Assembly (NCBI GenBank): GCA_003552885.1
Contig: PUPA01000012.1
Coordinates: 1-24,251, forward strand
Source of the DNA: Natrialbaceae archaeon
GTDB lineage: Archaea > Halobacteriota > Halobacteria > Halobacteriales > Natrialbaceae
Length of the DNA stretch: 24,251 bases
Reading direction: 5' to 3'
Shown here: in pieces, positions 1 to 6,888 of the stretch
Numbering within the stretch: the stretch's first letter is position 1
Layout of the letters: every line of letters begins with the position of its first letter
Notes under the pieces: generated by a model
Database searches by the model: none
Seen by the model: only the letters and a program-made list of their open reading frames with translations
What the model was told of the DNA's origin: nothing
Program-made: the position numbers and the translations under genes

Positions 1-418
1 GCGGGAGGGAGTCGGGCTCCGCCAGCCGGTCGGCGACGGCGTCCATCACCGTGGGGAGCGCCGGCGCGCCGTCGTGAGGGATGAACTTCACACCGTTGTA
101 CTCCGGAGGGTTGTGCGAGGCGGTGACCACGACGGCTCCCGACAGCCCCCGTTCGACGACGCCGTGGGCGAAAAGCGGCGTCGGCCGATCCCTATCGGAC
201 AACAGCACGTCGTAGCCGTTCGCACACAGCACCCGCGCGACCTCCCGGGCGAACCCCTCGGAGCTCTCGCGGGCGTCGTAGCCGACGGCGACCGGCGCCT
301 CGAACCCCTCCTCACGCAGGTAGCTCGCTACCCCCTGTGTCACCATCCGCAGCCGCGGCGCCGTAAACTCCTCCAGGGTCGCCCGCCAGCCGTCGGTGCC
401 GAACGTGATCGTCTCCAT
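1..418 (-). CDS. Phosphoglucomutase/phosphomannomutase family protein (N-terminal part)
   Basis: This is the first 139 codons of an alpha-D-phosphohexomutase; the rest lies beyond the window edge. The family moves phosphate between C1 and C6 (or on amino-sugars) through a phosphoserine enzyme and feeds sugar-nucleotide and glycan synthesis in the cytoplasm. The translation opens METITFGTDGWRA, the usual FGTDGxR start of archaeal members, and reaches the catalytic-serine loop TASHNPPEYNGVK near residues 110-122. The ATG at 416-418 is chosen because FGTDG follows at once and a TATA-like CACTTTTGTG lies about 27 nt upstream. Which substrate it uses (glucose, mannose or glucosamine phosphate) cannot be decided from the N-terminus. 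An 88-nt gap separates it from the GIY-YIG gene, so it is probably transcribed alone. Confidence 0.93.
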   Translation of the reverse strand, partial: METITFGTDGWRATLEEFTAPRLRMVTQGVASYLREEGFEAPVAVGYDARESSEGFAREVARVLCANGYDVLLSDRDRPTPLFAHGVVERGLSGAVVVTASHNPPEYNGVKFIPHDGAPALPTVMDAVADRLAEPDSLP

Positions 419-440
419 GGAGCCACCGACGCGGTCGACC

Positions 441-450
441 CACAAAAGTG
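441..450 (-). promoter_or_regulatory. TATA-like element for the phosphohexomutase gene
   Basis: On the minus strand it reads CACTTTTGTG, centred about 27 nt before the ATG at 418. That spacing suggests a leaderless or near-leaderless transcript. It is assigned from position and AT content only. Confidence 0.45.
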
Positions 451-506
451 CGCTCCGTTCCCCTCCCGAACCGTCCGCTGGCGGGGACGATCTTCCGAGC
501 GTGGAG

Positions 507-761
507 TCACTCCCCGTCAAGCCCGACGAGACGTTCCTTCTCGGTTCGCGAGAGCGACTTGATCTCGTGTTCGCGGGAGAGGGCCGCCGACCGACTCCCG
601 TAACGCTCGTGATAGACGAGCGCGACGGGGGTGCGTCCGCGGGTGTACTTCGCACCCTCGCCGGCGTCGTGTTCGACGACGCGTCGCTCGAGGTCGGTGG
701 TGTAGCCGGTGTAGAGGCTCCCGTCGGCACATTCGAGTACGTAGACGACGTGTCTGCCCAC
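507..761 (-). CDS. GIY-YIG nuclease-fold protein (UPF0213/YhbQ-like)
   Basis: This 84-aa protein consists of little more than one GIY-YIG catalytic fold. VYVLECADGSLYTGYTTDLE (residues 6-25) carries the two tyrosine-containing strands, followed by Arg26 in LERRV and a C-terminal helix with EHEIKSLSR holding the probable metal-binding Glu. Stand-alone proteins of this size (UPF0213/YhbQ type) are widespread. Nuclease activity has been suggested for some members, but the cellular role is unclear. The start is a GTG at 759-761. I accept it because a TATA-like TTTTTAG lies about 26 nt upstream and the fold begins four residues in. It sits alone between two genes on the same strand, with gaps of about 80-90 nt on both sides. 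Confidence 0.88.
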   Translation of the reverse strand: MGRHVVYVLECADGSLYTGYTTDLERRVVEHDAGEGAKYTRGRTPVALVYHERYGSRSAALSREHEIKSLSRTEKERLVGLDGE

Positions 762-783
762 GCAACCGGTGGGCGTCCGACCG

Positions 784-790
784 CTAAAAA
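784..790 (-). promoter_or_regulatory. TATA-like element for the GIY-YIG gene
   Basis: On the minus strand it reads TTTTTAG, centred about 26 nt before the GTG start at 761. It supports a leaderless transcript and the GTG start choice. Confidence 0.45.
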
Positions 791-839
791 CCTCCCGCAG
801 CCAGGTTCGGGGTCCGTACTCGTACTTTCGATACGTCTC

Positions 840-989
840 TCAGGCGCTGCGTCCACGTCGTCTCGCGACCTCTGCGATGCCAGCGTTCGCAGAGCAGCTG
901 ATGCAGGCGTGGACGTCGCCGCGTTCGTCGGCGAACACGCGCGCGAACCGCTCGGACACGTGTGCGCCACAGTGGTCACACTCTGGCAT
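840..989 (-). CDS. Mini zinc-ribbon protein (DUF7563-like)
   Basis: This is a 49-aa protein starting MPECDHCGAHVSERFARVF. CxxC at residues 4-7 and a second CxxC in HACISCSAN make a four-cysteine zinc-ribbon-like knuckle, with basic RRRGR at the C-terminus. It resembles the very small haloarchaeal zinc-finger proteins grouped as DUF7563; their function is unknown, and nucleic-acid or protein binding is only inferred. An upstream in-frame GTG at 1028 would add 13 residues. I chose the ATG at 989 because the TATA box (1031-1042) predicts transcription from about 1011, which excludes the GTG, and because GGTGTGA lies just before the ATG as a plausible ribosome-binding site. Confidence 0.8.
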   Translation of the reverse strand: MPECDHCGAHVSERFARVFADERGDVHACISCSANAGIAEVARRRGRSA

Positions 990-1030
990 GTTCACACCGG
1001 TCTCGTGCCGGTACCATCCGTACCCCACGG

Positions 1031-1042
1031 GATATTAAATAG
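1031..1042 (-). promoter_or_regulatory. TATA box for the zinc-ribbon gene
   Basis: The minus strand reads CTATTTAATATC, an AT-rich island in GC-rich DNA between larB and the zinc-ribbon gene. The predicted start site, about 26 nt downstream, leaves a leader of about 20 nt before the ATG at 989. This placement rules out the upstream GTG as start. Confidence 0.6.
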
Positions 1043-1081
1043 GCTTTCCCAAACGATGTATACGATTTCGACTTCGAGAAG

Positions 1082-1870
1082 TTATTGTTTACTCTTCGAA
1101 TCTTTCGCTTTCTCCTCGGAAGCTCCGTCGATCGCTCGGGCGATCAACGCGGCCTGCCCGCCGGCGACGAAGCCGGCGTCGACGTTCACCGCCGAGAGCA
1201 CCGTACACGACTGGAGTAACCCCGCCAGCGCCGCCTCGCCGTCCCCTCCGTGGCCGTAGCCGCTCGAGACGGGGACGCCGACGACCGGCGTCTCGACGAG
1301 TCCGGCGATCACGGTCGGCAACGCCCCCTCCCGGCCCGCGAGGACGATCAACACGTCGGCGACCCGCAGACGGTCGAGCTGATCGAGGACCCGGTCGAGG
1401 GCGGCGACGCCGACGTCGTCGATCCGGTCGACGGTCGCACCGGCGTCCTCACAGACGAGCGCGGCCTCCTCGGCGACGGGCCCGTCGGCGACCCCCGCAG
1501 TGACGATCCCGACGGTCGCCGACAGCGACGGGGGCTCGTACGCCGGATCGGCGACGAGGAGGCTCCGCCCGCGTCGATCGACCGTAGCCTCCGGGTGGCT
1601 CCGTTCGAGACGGTCCTCGATCGCCGCGACGTGTTCCGGCGAGACGCGAGTGAGCAGCGCTCGGTCGGTGGTCTCGACGGCCGCGACGGTCAACGCGGCG
1701 ACCTGATCGGGCCGTTTTCCCTCCGCGAGGATCGCCTCGGGGATGCCGCGGCGACGCTCCCGGGTCGCGTCGAACCGCCAGCCGTCCCCGGTGACGTACC
1801 CCTTGAGCCGTGCTTCCGCGGCCGCCGGGGAGAGCTCGCCCACCGCGACCGACTCGAGTAGTTCACGCAT
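1082..1870 (-). CDS. larB: LarB-like nickel-pincer cofactor carboxylase (PurE/AIR carboxylase superfamily)
   Basis: This 262-aa protein matches LarB in layout: an N-terminal helical part (MRELLESVAVGELSPAAAEA) followed from about residue 115 by a PurE-like domain. The PurE-like signatures are VGIVTAGVADGPVAEEA, ADVLIVLAGREGALPTVIAG, VVGVPVSSGYGHGGDGEAAL and the late NVDAGFVAG. In characterised systems LarB carboxylates and hydrolyses nicotinic acid adenine dinucleotide, the first step toward the nickel-pincer cofactor of lactate racemase-type enzymes. No larC, larE or larA homologue is visible nearby. The frame stays open upstream to 2035, but those residues are Arg/Pro-rich and unlike the family, so I chose the ATG at 1870, preceded by GGTAGGGGGGC. 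Confidence 0.88.
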   Translation of the reverse strand: MRELLESVAVGELSPAAAEARLKGYVTGDGWRFDATRERRRGIPEAILAEGKRPDQVAALTVAAVETTDRALLTRVSPEHVAAIEDRLERSHPEATVDRRGRSLLVADPAYEPPSLSATVGIVTAGVADGPVAEEAALVCEDAGATVDRIDDVGVAALDRVLDQLDRLRVADVLIVLAGREGALPTVIAGLVETPVVGVPVSSGYGHGGDGEAALAGLLQSCTVLSAVNVDAGFVAGGQAALIARAIDGASEEKAKDSKSKQ

Positions 1871-2054
1871 GCCCCCCCTACCGGGCGGGAACACTCGAAT
1901 CCGTCGGGTCGACGACGGTCGAGGGCCGACGTTCCGCGGGCCGCCGAGAGTCGGCCGGAGCCAACGGATGGCGCGCGTCTCGAAAACGCAGGGTCCGATT
2001 CGGGCCGGCGAGTGAGGGCCTCGGCGGCCGTCCACGCCGGGGAAAGCGCCTCGG

Positions 2055-2063
2055 TTAAATACT
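2055..2063 (-). promoter_or_regulatory. Possible TATA element upstream of larB
   Basis: The minus strand reads AGTATTTAA in an otherwise GC-rich region. If used for larB, transcription would begin near 2032 and leave a leader of about 160 nt. The same island read on the plus strand (TTAAATACT) could be a TATA box in the other direction, so the assignment is uncertain. Confidence 0.3.
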
Positions 2064-2136
2064 TTTTGGCGGTTCGATGGTCGAATCGGCCGTTTCGGCC
2101 CGTCAGCGGGGCTCTACGGCCAGTATCAAACACAAC

Positions 2137-2145
2137 TATTATAAA
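2137..2145 (+). promoter_or_regulatory. TATA box of the DUF1931 gene
   Basis: TATTATAAA is centred about 30 nt before the ATG at 2171, so transcription would start at or just before the start codon. It is one of the clearest TATA elements in the window, which fits a strongly expressed small chromatin-type protein. Confidence 0.65.
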
Positions 2146-2170
2146 GGGGTACGGGAAAGAACCGAACCGT

Positions 2171-2338
2171 ATGGCAGATCTCATCGTCAAAGCCGCCGTG
2201 AAGGAAGCGCTCGACGACAAGAACGTGGCCTCGGACTTCTACGACGCGCTCGACGCCGAAGTCTCGGAGCTGCTCGAGGACGCAGCCGAGCGTGCCGAAG
2301 CGAACGACCGGAAGACGGTCCAGCCCCGCGACCTGTAG
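2171..2338 (+). CDS. Short DUF1931-family histone-fold-like protein
   Basis: This 55-aa protein begins MADLIVKAAVKEALDDKNV and ends AEANDRKTVQPRDL. The closing pattern of a helix rich in Ala/Glu followed by NDRKTVQPRDL resembles the end of a histone fold (a third helix leading into an 'R-T-V-x-P-x-D' strand). The haloarchaeal family is labelled DUF1931. It is shorter than a full histone monomer (about 65-70 aa), and DNA binding is inferred rather than shown. The frame is open upstream, but the TATA box places the transcript start next to this ATG. It is the only plus-strand gene in the left part of the window. Confidence 0.85.
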   Translation: MADLIVKAAVKEALDDKNVASDFYDALDAEVSELLEDAAERAEANDRKTVQPRDL

Positions 2339-2401
2339 ACGGGCGACCGCTCGATTCTTCGCCGTCGCCGATCGGCCAGCGACGCGTCGGCCGGTGACGG
2401 C

Positions 2402-3376
2402 TCACAGCGGCCAGCGTTCGTCCCCACGTTCGGCCAGCCGGGCGGCGGTCCCGTCGGCCAGCCGGTACTCCCCGCCGACGCGTTCGACGTCGCCGGTACG
2501 TTCGAGCGCCCCGAGGTGAGCGTACGCCTCCCCCGGACCGTGGAGGACGTGGATCCCCTCGAGGTCGCCAAAGAGCCGGGCGCTCACCGTCCAGGCGTCC
2601 GCGGGTCCATCCTCTCCGAGCGCCGAGAGCACGCGGTAGGACCGCTCTTCGTGGTGTTCGAGGATGGTCCGCGCCCGTCCCGCCGGATCGTCGATCGGAT
2701 CGCGGTGTCCCGGCCACGCCCGGTCGAACCCCCGGTCGGCGATCGCCCCGAGGGTCTCGACGTACCGCTCTAAGGGTCGATCGACCCTGACGTCCGCGCC
2801 ACCGACGTTCGGCGTGTACACCGGCAACAGGGCGTCCCCCGAGAGGAGCTCCTTCCCGTGGACGAGACAGACGTGCCCGGCGGTGTGGCCGGGCGTGTGG
2901 AACACCTCGAGTTCGACGTCGCCGAACCGGAGTCGGTCGCCGTCGGCGACCGTCTCGACCGCCGGAGTGGGCCCCTGCAGCCGTGTTCCGTGGTCGAGGT
3001 AGTCGAGAAGCTCCCGACGGTCCTCGGCGGGCATCCCCCACGCCTCGAACAGCCGCCGGTGGGTGGCTTCGACGTCCCCCCAGGCGCCCTCCCGGTCGGC
3101 GACGAGCGGCGCGTCGGCCCCGTGGACGTAGACGGTCGCGTCGCCTGCGGCCTGGATCTCCCCGGCGAGGCCGGCGTGGTCGGCGTGGTAGTGTGTGAGC
3201 ACGATCGCATCGACGTCGGCGAACCCGACTCCGCGGTCGGCGAGTCCCGCCTCCAGTTGCTCGCGCGTCTCCGGAACGGCGACGCCCGTATCGACCAGGA
3301 CGGTCCGCTCGCCGTCGAACAGGTAGGCGTTGTTCTCGCCCTCGAAGACGGTGTTTCCCAGCGTGATCCGGTCCAT
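2402..3376 (-). CDS. MBL-fold metallo-hydrolase with C-terminal winged-helix-like domain
   Basis: This 324-aa protein has an N-terminal metallo-beta-lactamase fold. It carries the zinc motif HYHADH (residues 62-67), a second metal histidine in TPGHTAGH (about residue 164), the bridging Asp in LLSGDALL (181) and a last His in WPGHRDPI (about 223). The region after about residue 240 (AYAHLGALERTGDVERVGGEYRLADG) looks like a small winged helix, as in LACTB2/glyoxalase-II-like MBL proteins. The substrate is unknown: thioesters, nucleic acids and other esters are all used in this superfamily. It lies 45 nt downstream of the small membrane-protein gene on the same strand, and no TATA-like sequence is visible between them, so the two may share a transcript. 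Confidence 0.87.
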   Translation of the reverse strand: MDRITLGNTVFEGENNAYLFDGERTVLVDTGVAVPETREQLEAGLADRGVGFADVDAIVLTHYHADHAGLAGEIQAAGDATVYVHGADAPLVADREGAWGDVEATHRRLFEAWGMPAEDRRELLDYLDHGTRLQGPTPAVETVADGDRLRFGDVELEVFHTPGHTAGHVCLVHGKELLSGDALLPVYTPNVGGADVRVDRPLERYVETLGAIADRGFDRAWPGHRDPIDDPAGRARTILEHHEERSYRVLSALGEDGPADAWTVSARLFGDLEGIHVLHGPGEAYAHLGALERTGDVERVGGEYRLADGTAARLAERGDERWPL

Positions 3377-3421
3377 CGCCCGGCGGTAGGCCGGGGACGA
3401 CCTACGCTCTTGTGGTTCCGG

Positions 3422-3637
3422 TCAGGCACCGTCGCCGTCCTCGAGGCGGGCGACGGACATCGAAACGACGTAGACGGCCACAAACACGAGGTAGCCGACG
3501 AAGAACCCCGCCAGCTCGCGTGCACCCAGGAACTCCGGCCAGACGAGGGCGACGACGGCCATCGAGGCCACGAATACCACCAGCGTGAACACGCCGACCC
3601 CGTAGTAGAAGCCCGCGTCCGACTCGAACGGTCTCAT
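3422..3637 (-). CDS. Small two-helix membrane protein of unknown function
   Basis: This 71-aa protein has two hydrophobic stretches, about residues 13-33 (GVGVFTLVVFVASMAVVALV) and 43-62 (AGFFVGYLVFVAVYVVSMSV), joined by the short loop WPEFLGARE. The tail is acidic (RLEDGDGA). I do not recognise a named family. The ATG at 3635-3637 is preferred because upstream in-frame residues are arginine-rich and uncharacteristic. It sits just upstream of the MBL-fold gene and may be co-transcribed with it. Confidence 0.7.
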   Translation of the reverse strand: MRPFESDAGFYYGVGVFTLVVFVASMAVVALVWPEFLGARELAGFFVGYLVFVAVYVVSMSVARLEDGDGA

Positions 3638-3768
3638 ATCGGGGTGACGATTGACAGCACCAAAACCCTGACGCGTCGTGGGACGGCACGAACGGACCCT
3701 CGCTCCCCCCCAAACCGAGAGCCCCGCCGCTTCGCGGGCGTGAAGCCCCGCCGTCGACTGCGCGGACG

Positions 3769-4473
3769 TCACCCGTACAGCAGGCTGTCGACGGCGTGGT
3801 CGTAGCCAGGGAGGCACTCGGCGATCCGGTCGGGGTCGGTCGTTCCGTCGAGGTTTACCAGGTACGTGCGGCCGGCCTCCTCGCCGTAGACGCCGTGAAA
3901 GTCGTAGACGAAGCCGTACACCGAGACCGTCTCGGGGACGTCCCTGGAGTTCCTGAGAAATCGGGCCTGGGCGTCGACGTTGTACTCGACGAGCTGATCG
4001 ACGACCCGTTCGGTGGCGGCTTCGCGATCGATCAAGCCGCTCTCGAGTGCCTCCTCGACGACGGGGACCAGCAGTTCGACCCACTTTCGCACCCCTTGCG
4101 GTCCGGGTGGTTTCCCACCCGTCGCGACGTCGTAGGCCGCGGTGACCGCACCACAGCCGGTGTGGCCGACGATCGCGACTGCCTCCGTCCCCGCGTGGTG
4201 GATGGGATACAGCAGGCTACCGTCGACGATCCGGTCGCCGCCGTGGTCGTCCCAGGTCTGGTTGCCGATGTTGCTCGGGGTGAACACCGTCCCCGGCTCG
4301 TCGATCGACCACATCCCCTCCTGTGAGACCCGCGAGTCCGAACAGCAGACGGTGATCGCCGCGGGGCGTTGTTCCTCCCTGACTGCCACGAAGTGATCCG
4401 GCGTCAGCCCCTCGACGTGGGCCTCGTTTCCCGCGAGCAGCGTCAGAAGCACCGAATCCGAACGACCTACCAT
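3769..4473 (-). CDS. Beta-class carbonic anhydrase
   Basis: This 234-aa enzyme interconverts CO2 and bicarbonate in the cytoplasm. The beta-class zinc site is complete: CSDSR at residues 44-48 (Cys44, the Asp46-Arg48 dyad) and HTGCG at 104-108 (His104, Cys107). SNIGNQTW and GSLLYPIHHAGTEAVAIVG are typical of the fold. Haloarchaeal beta-carbonic anhydrases are of this length. The ATG at 4471-4473 is chosen because the 65 extra in-frame residues upstream are Arg/Ser/Pro-rich noise and a TATA-like CCGTTTTCATC lies about 26 nt upstream. The flanking gaps (131 nt downstream, 97 nt upstream) suggest a single-gene transcript. A GC-rich hairpin at 3725-3741 may end its transcript. Confidence 0.93.
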   Translation of the reverse strand: MVGRSDSVLLTLLAGNEAHVEGLTPDHFVAVREEQRPAAITVCCSDSRVSQEGMWSIDEPGTVFTPSNIGNQTWDDHGGDRIVDGSLLYPIHHAGTEAVAIVGHTGCGAVTAAYDVATGGKPPGPQGVRKWVELLVPVVEEALESGLIDREAATERVVDQLVEYNVDAQARFLRNSRDVPETVSVYGFVYDFHGVYGEEAGRTYLVNLDGTTDPDRIAECLPGYDHAVDSLLYG

Positions 4474-4493
4474 GTGACTGGCAGGACCGACTG

Positions 4494-4504
4494 GATGAAA
4501 ACGG
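4494..4504 (-). promoter_or_regulatory. TATA-like element for the carbonic anhydrase gene
   Basis: The minus strand reads CCGTTTTCATC, centred about 26 nt upstream of the ATG at 4473, which is consistent with a leaderless mRNA. Confidence 0.45.
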
Positions 4505-4570
4505 TTTCCCCGGCCGGCGCTCCCCGGGGGTGTGCCCGGCCGACGCGGCGGCCGGCCGCGCTGGCTCCGC

Positions 4571-5011
4571 TCAGAGACCGAGGCGGGCGACGTTCTGGCG
4601 GATCTGGCCGATGACGCCGTCGCCGCCGAACTCGATCTCGGAGTGAAACGGCGACTCCGGGGGTTCATCGTTCATTACCAGCCGGAGGTACGGACGGAGC
4701 TGTTCGAAGTTCTCCGCGAGGACGACGGTGTGATCGCTCTCGTCGTGGTCGACCACGCCCGCGTCGTGGAGCTTCGGGACGTGACACTGTACCGACGAGA
4801 CGTAGACGCTCTTGTACTCGTTTTTCGCGACCTCCTCGGGAGGGACGCCGTGTTCCCAGCCCGCGACGGTCTCGGCGAGTCGTGAGAGGGCGGCGGGCTC
4901 TTTTCTTCCCTCCAGTGCGTAGAGGATGTACCGCCGGCGGCGGTTCGCGAGGAGTTCGAGGATCGTGTCGGCCATCAGATCCTCACCCCGGTCGGCCGTA
5001 AGGGCTTCCAT
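4571..5011 (-). CDS. Winged-helix regulator, DUF7344-like
   Basis: This 146-aa protein has an N-terminal winged helix-turn-helix: DTILELLANRRRRYILYALE opens it, VQCHVPKLHDAGVVDHD is the recognition region, and a hydrophobic/acidic tail follows. The 'ELL-N-RRRRYxLYxL' opening is the hallmark of haloarchaeal DUF7344 proteins, many of which lie next to genes they may control. Targets are unknown; DNA binding is inferred from the fold. Two starts are plausible: ATG 5011 (used here; the residues read naturally and the mRNA could be leaderless) and ATG 4975, which has GGTGAGG seven nt upstream and still begins just before the domain. It runs away from the tRNA-Phe gene. Confidence 0.8.
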   Translation of the reverse strand: MEALTADRGEDLMADTILELLANRRRRYILYALEGRKEPAALSRLAETVAGWEHGVPPEEVAKNEYKSVYVSSVQCHVPKLHDAGVVDHDESDHTVVLAENFEQLRPYLRLVMNDEPPESPFHSEIEFGGDGVIGQIRQNVARLGL

Positions 5012-5222
5012 AATGGTAAATTGTCCGCCACGCCGCAAAAGGGTGTCTTGAATATCGTGAATACAGACAACCGTGATCCGGTAATTCGAATCCCGTGAGC
5101 GTACCGCGTGAGTGACCAACAGCTCGTTGAGTCGACCGACGACGACGCCGGAGCCCGCCACCGCCGTGGTAACAGCTCGTTATCACCCCTCGCGCCGGCC
5201 CCCCACGGGCGGCATTCGAAAC

Positions 5223-5232
5223 CCTTTTTTCT
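5223..5232 (+). promoter_or_regulatory. TATA-like element for tRNA-Phe
   Basis: CCTTTTTTCT is centred about 28 nt upstream of the first base of the mature tRNA, a normal position for an archaeal tRNA promoter. Between it and the DUF7344 gene (5012-5222) I see no gene, only a short 11-bp repeat (AACAGCTCGTT near 5117 and 5171). Confidence 0.5.
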
Positions 5233-5255
5233 ACCTTCGACCGAGGACAGGACGC

Positions 5256-5329
5256 GCCGCCTTAGCTCAGACTGGGAGAGCACTCGACTGAAGATCGAGC
5301 TGTCCCCGGTTCAAATCCGGGAGGCGGCA
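5256..5329 (+). tRNA. tRNA-Phe(GAA)
   Basis: This is a complete 74-nt cloverleaf without CCA. The acceptor stem GCCGCCT (5256-5262) pairs with AGGCGGC (5322-5328), discriminator A5329. The D stem is GCTC/GAGC (5265-5268/5278-5281). The anticodon stem CTCGA/TCGAG (5283-5287/5295-5299) encloses loop CTGAAGA with anticodon GAA at 5290-5292. The T stem CCCGG/CCGGG (5305-5309/5317-5321) encloses TTCAAAT. There is no intron. GAA reads Phe codons TTC/TTT. Confidence 0.97.
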
Positions 5330-5426
5330 TTTCTGCCGCGAGCAACACCGCGAGGAGTGTGAACGCGATTCGGCCGGATTTGCAGCTCCACCAGTCGCGC
5401 GCAACGAAGCGAGCACGTCTGGTTTC

Positions 5427-5448
5427 GGTTCAAACTCGGGAGGCGGCA
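5427..5448 (+). repeat. Degenerate copy of the tRNA-Phe 3' end (possible att remnant)
   Basis: These 22 bases match the last 22 bases of tRNA-Phe (5308-5329) at 20 positions; the two differences are adjacent, in the T-stem region. No D arm or anticodon arm precedes it, so it is not a second tRNA. Such 3'-end copies typically arise when an integrase-borne element inserts into a tRNA gene and later decays, but only 97 bp separate the copies and no integrase is present. The stretch 5330-5489 contains no gene. Confidence 0.6.
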
Positions 5449-5489
5449 GTTCCCTGCGAGAAGTGAGGCGACCGTCCCGGCGGCCGCGA

Positions 5490-6524
5490 TCAGAGGTAGC
5501 CGTTCCGGAGCAACAACTCGCCGTTGAGCACGCTCGCGCCCGCCGCACCGCGGATCGTGTTGTGTGCCAGACAGTTGTACTGCAGGCCGAACGTCGATTC
5601 GCGGACGCCGCCGACGGAGATCGCCATCCCGTCGCCGAGGGTCCGGTCGAGACGGGGCTGTGGTCGGTCGGGGTCGTCGAACACCCGGATCAGTTGTTCG
5701 GGCGAGGAGGGCAGATCGGCGGAGGGGTACGTCCGCATAGCGTCTCTGGCTTCCTCCACGGAGAGCCCCTCCGTGGTCTCGATCCAGACGTTCTCGAGGT
5801 GGCCGTCGATCGTGGGGATCCGGTTACAGGAGGCGCCGACCTCGAGGTCGTGGTGGGACAGCTCGGCGCCGTCGAAGCTGCCGAGGAGCTTCCTGGACTC
5901 GGTTTCGAGTTTCTCCTCCTCGCTTCCGATGTGGGGGACGACGTTGTCGATGATCTCCATCGAGCTGACGCCGTCGTAGCCGGCCCCCGAGACCGCCTGG
6001 AGGGTCGCGACGTGGACTCGCTCGAGGCCGTACTCGGCGAGTGCAGCGAGGGTGGGAACGAACGTGATGGTCGAGCAGTTCGGGTTCTTCACGAGTGCAC
6101 CGTCCCAGCCTCGCTCGTCGCGTTGGACCTCGAGTAAGTCGACGTGGTCGGCGTTGACCTCGGGGATCACGAGGGGGACGTCCGCGGCCATCCGCGCGTT
6201 CGAGGAGTTCGAGGAGACGACGTAGCCGGCCTCACAGAAGGCGGGTTCGACCGCCGCACCGACGTCCGAGGGAAGCGACGAGAAAAGCAAGTCGACGTCG
6301 TCTCCGACCGCCTCCGGCTCGGTCGCCACGACGGTCATCTCGGCGACGTCCTCCGGGATGGAAGCCTCGATGCGCCACTTCGCGGCGTCGCGGTACCGTT
6401 CGCCGGCGCTCGACTCGCTCGCGGTGAGCGTGGCGATCTCGAACTCGGGGTGGGGCTCGAGCAGTTCGATCAGCCGTTGCCCGACCGCGCCGGTGGCACC
6501 CAGGATGCCAACACGTACAGACAT
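5490..6524 (-). CDS. asd: Aspartate-semialdehyde dehydrogenase
   Basis: This 344-aa enzyme reduces aspartyl phosphate to aspartate semialdehyde with NADPH, the branch step to threonine, methionine, isoleucine and lysine. The N-terminal Rossmann loop GILGATGAVGQRL (residues 6-18), catalytic Cys150 in NPNCSTI, SGAGYDGVSSMEI and the basic/His region ASCNRIPTIDGHLE are all present, as in the archaeal/fungal-type Asd. The ATG at 6524 places the Rossmann loop six residues in; the nine-codon extension to 6551 is rejected. It follows rpS17e on the same strand with a gap of about 148 nt that contains weak AT-rich elements, so it may be transcribed both from the upstream operon and from its own promoter. 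Confidence 0.95.
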   Translation of the reverse strand: MSVRVGILGATGAVGQRLIELLEPHPEFEIATLTASESSAGERYRDAAKWRIEASIPEDVAEMTVVATEPEAVGDDVDLLFSSLPSDVGAAVEPAFCEAGYVVSSNSSNARMAADVPLVIPEVNADHVDLLEVQRDERGWDGALVKNPNCSTITFVPTLAALAEYGLERVHVATLQAVSGAGYDGVSSMEIIDNVVPHIGSEEEKLETESRKLLGSFDGAELSHHDLEVGASCNRIPTIDGHLENVWIETTEGLSVEEARDAMRTYPSADLPSSPEQLIRVFDDPDRPQPRLDRTLGDGMAISVGGVRESTFGLQYNCLAHNTIRGAAGASVLNGELLLRNGYL

Positions 6525-6672
6525 TGCCGAGGCTCGGACGCCGGTGCTCAAAACGGTTTGGATACACTTCGCACGATCGGTGCCGGCCGCCGGCTCCGTC
6601 CGCGGGCGGGTGTAGCGTCGACGACGGACGGCGTGGTCACTGCTCGGGGTCCGACGTCGACGAGAACTCGGC

Positions 6673-6864
6673 TCAGGCGGGGACCTGGGCGGCTTTCTTC
6701 CGGGTGACGTAGCCGGCGATCCGGTTTCGGACCCCCTTCGACTCGACGTTCGTCAGCTTGGCGACGCTCTCTTTGTTCTGCTCGAAGTCGGTCGTGAACG
6801 CGTCCGGGTACCGCTCTAACAGCAGGTTCCCCGTCTTCTTGACGTAGGCGGGCTTGATTGCCAT
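6673..6864 (-). CDS. rps17e: 30S ribosomal protein S17e
   Basis: This 63-aa protein reads MAIKPAYVKKTGNLLLERYP at the start and has the conserved TTDFEQNKESV and GVRNRIAGYVTRK. S17e is an archaeal/eukaryotic small-subunit protein with no bacterial counterpart; archaeal versions have about this length. A good ribosome-binding site (GGTGAGG) lies just before the ATG. The stop of DUF447 is 24 nt upstream, so translation from a shared mRNA with DUF447 and the CitG-like gene is likely. Confidence 0.96.
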   Translation of the reverse strand: MAIKPAYVKKTGNLLLERYPDAFTTDFEQNKESVAKLTNVESKGVRNRIAGYVTRKKAAQVPA

Positions 6865-6888
6865 GCCCTCACCTTCCGTGAGCGCACT

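Noticed and set aside
1871..2035. 55-residue extension of LarB, with an ATG 25 nt after a TATA-like element
   Set aside because: The promoter spacing is tempting, but the residues (GRRGPHSPARIG and so on) do not look like protein, and the family begins at MRELLE.
3715..3770. IS200/IS605-type element end (AGCCCCGCCG twice and GC-rich hairpins)
   Set aside because: The resemblance is slight, no transposase or TnpB is nearby, and a simple 3' hairpin of the carbonic anhydrase gene explains it as well.
4474..4668. 65-residue N-terminal extension of the carbonic anhydrase
   Set aside because: It is Ser/Arg/Pro-rich, unlike the family, and overlaps the TATA-like element and the next gene's 3' end.
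5427..5448. Second tRNA gene
   Set aside because: Only the T arm and acceptor 3' side are present; no D arm, anticodon arm or matching 5' acceptor strand precedes them.
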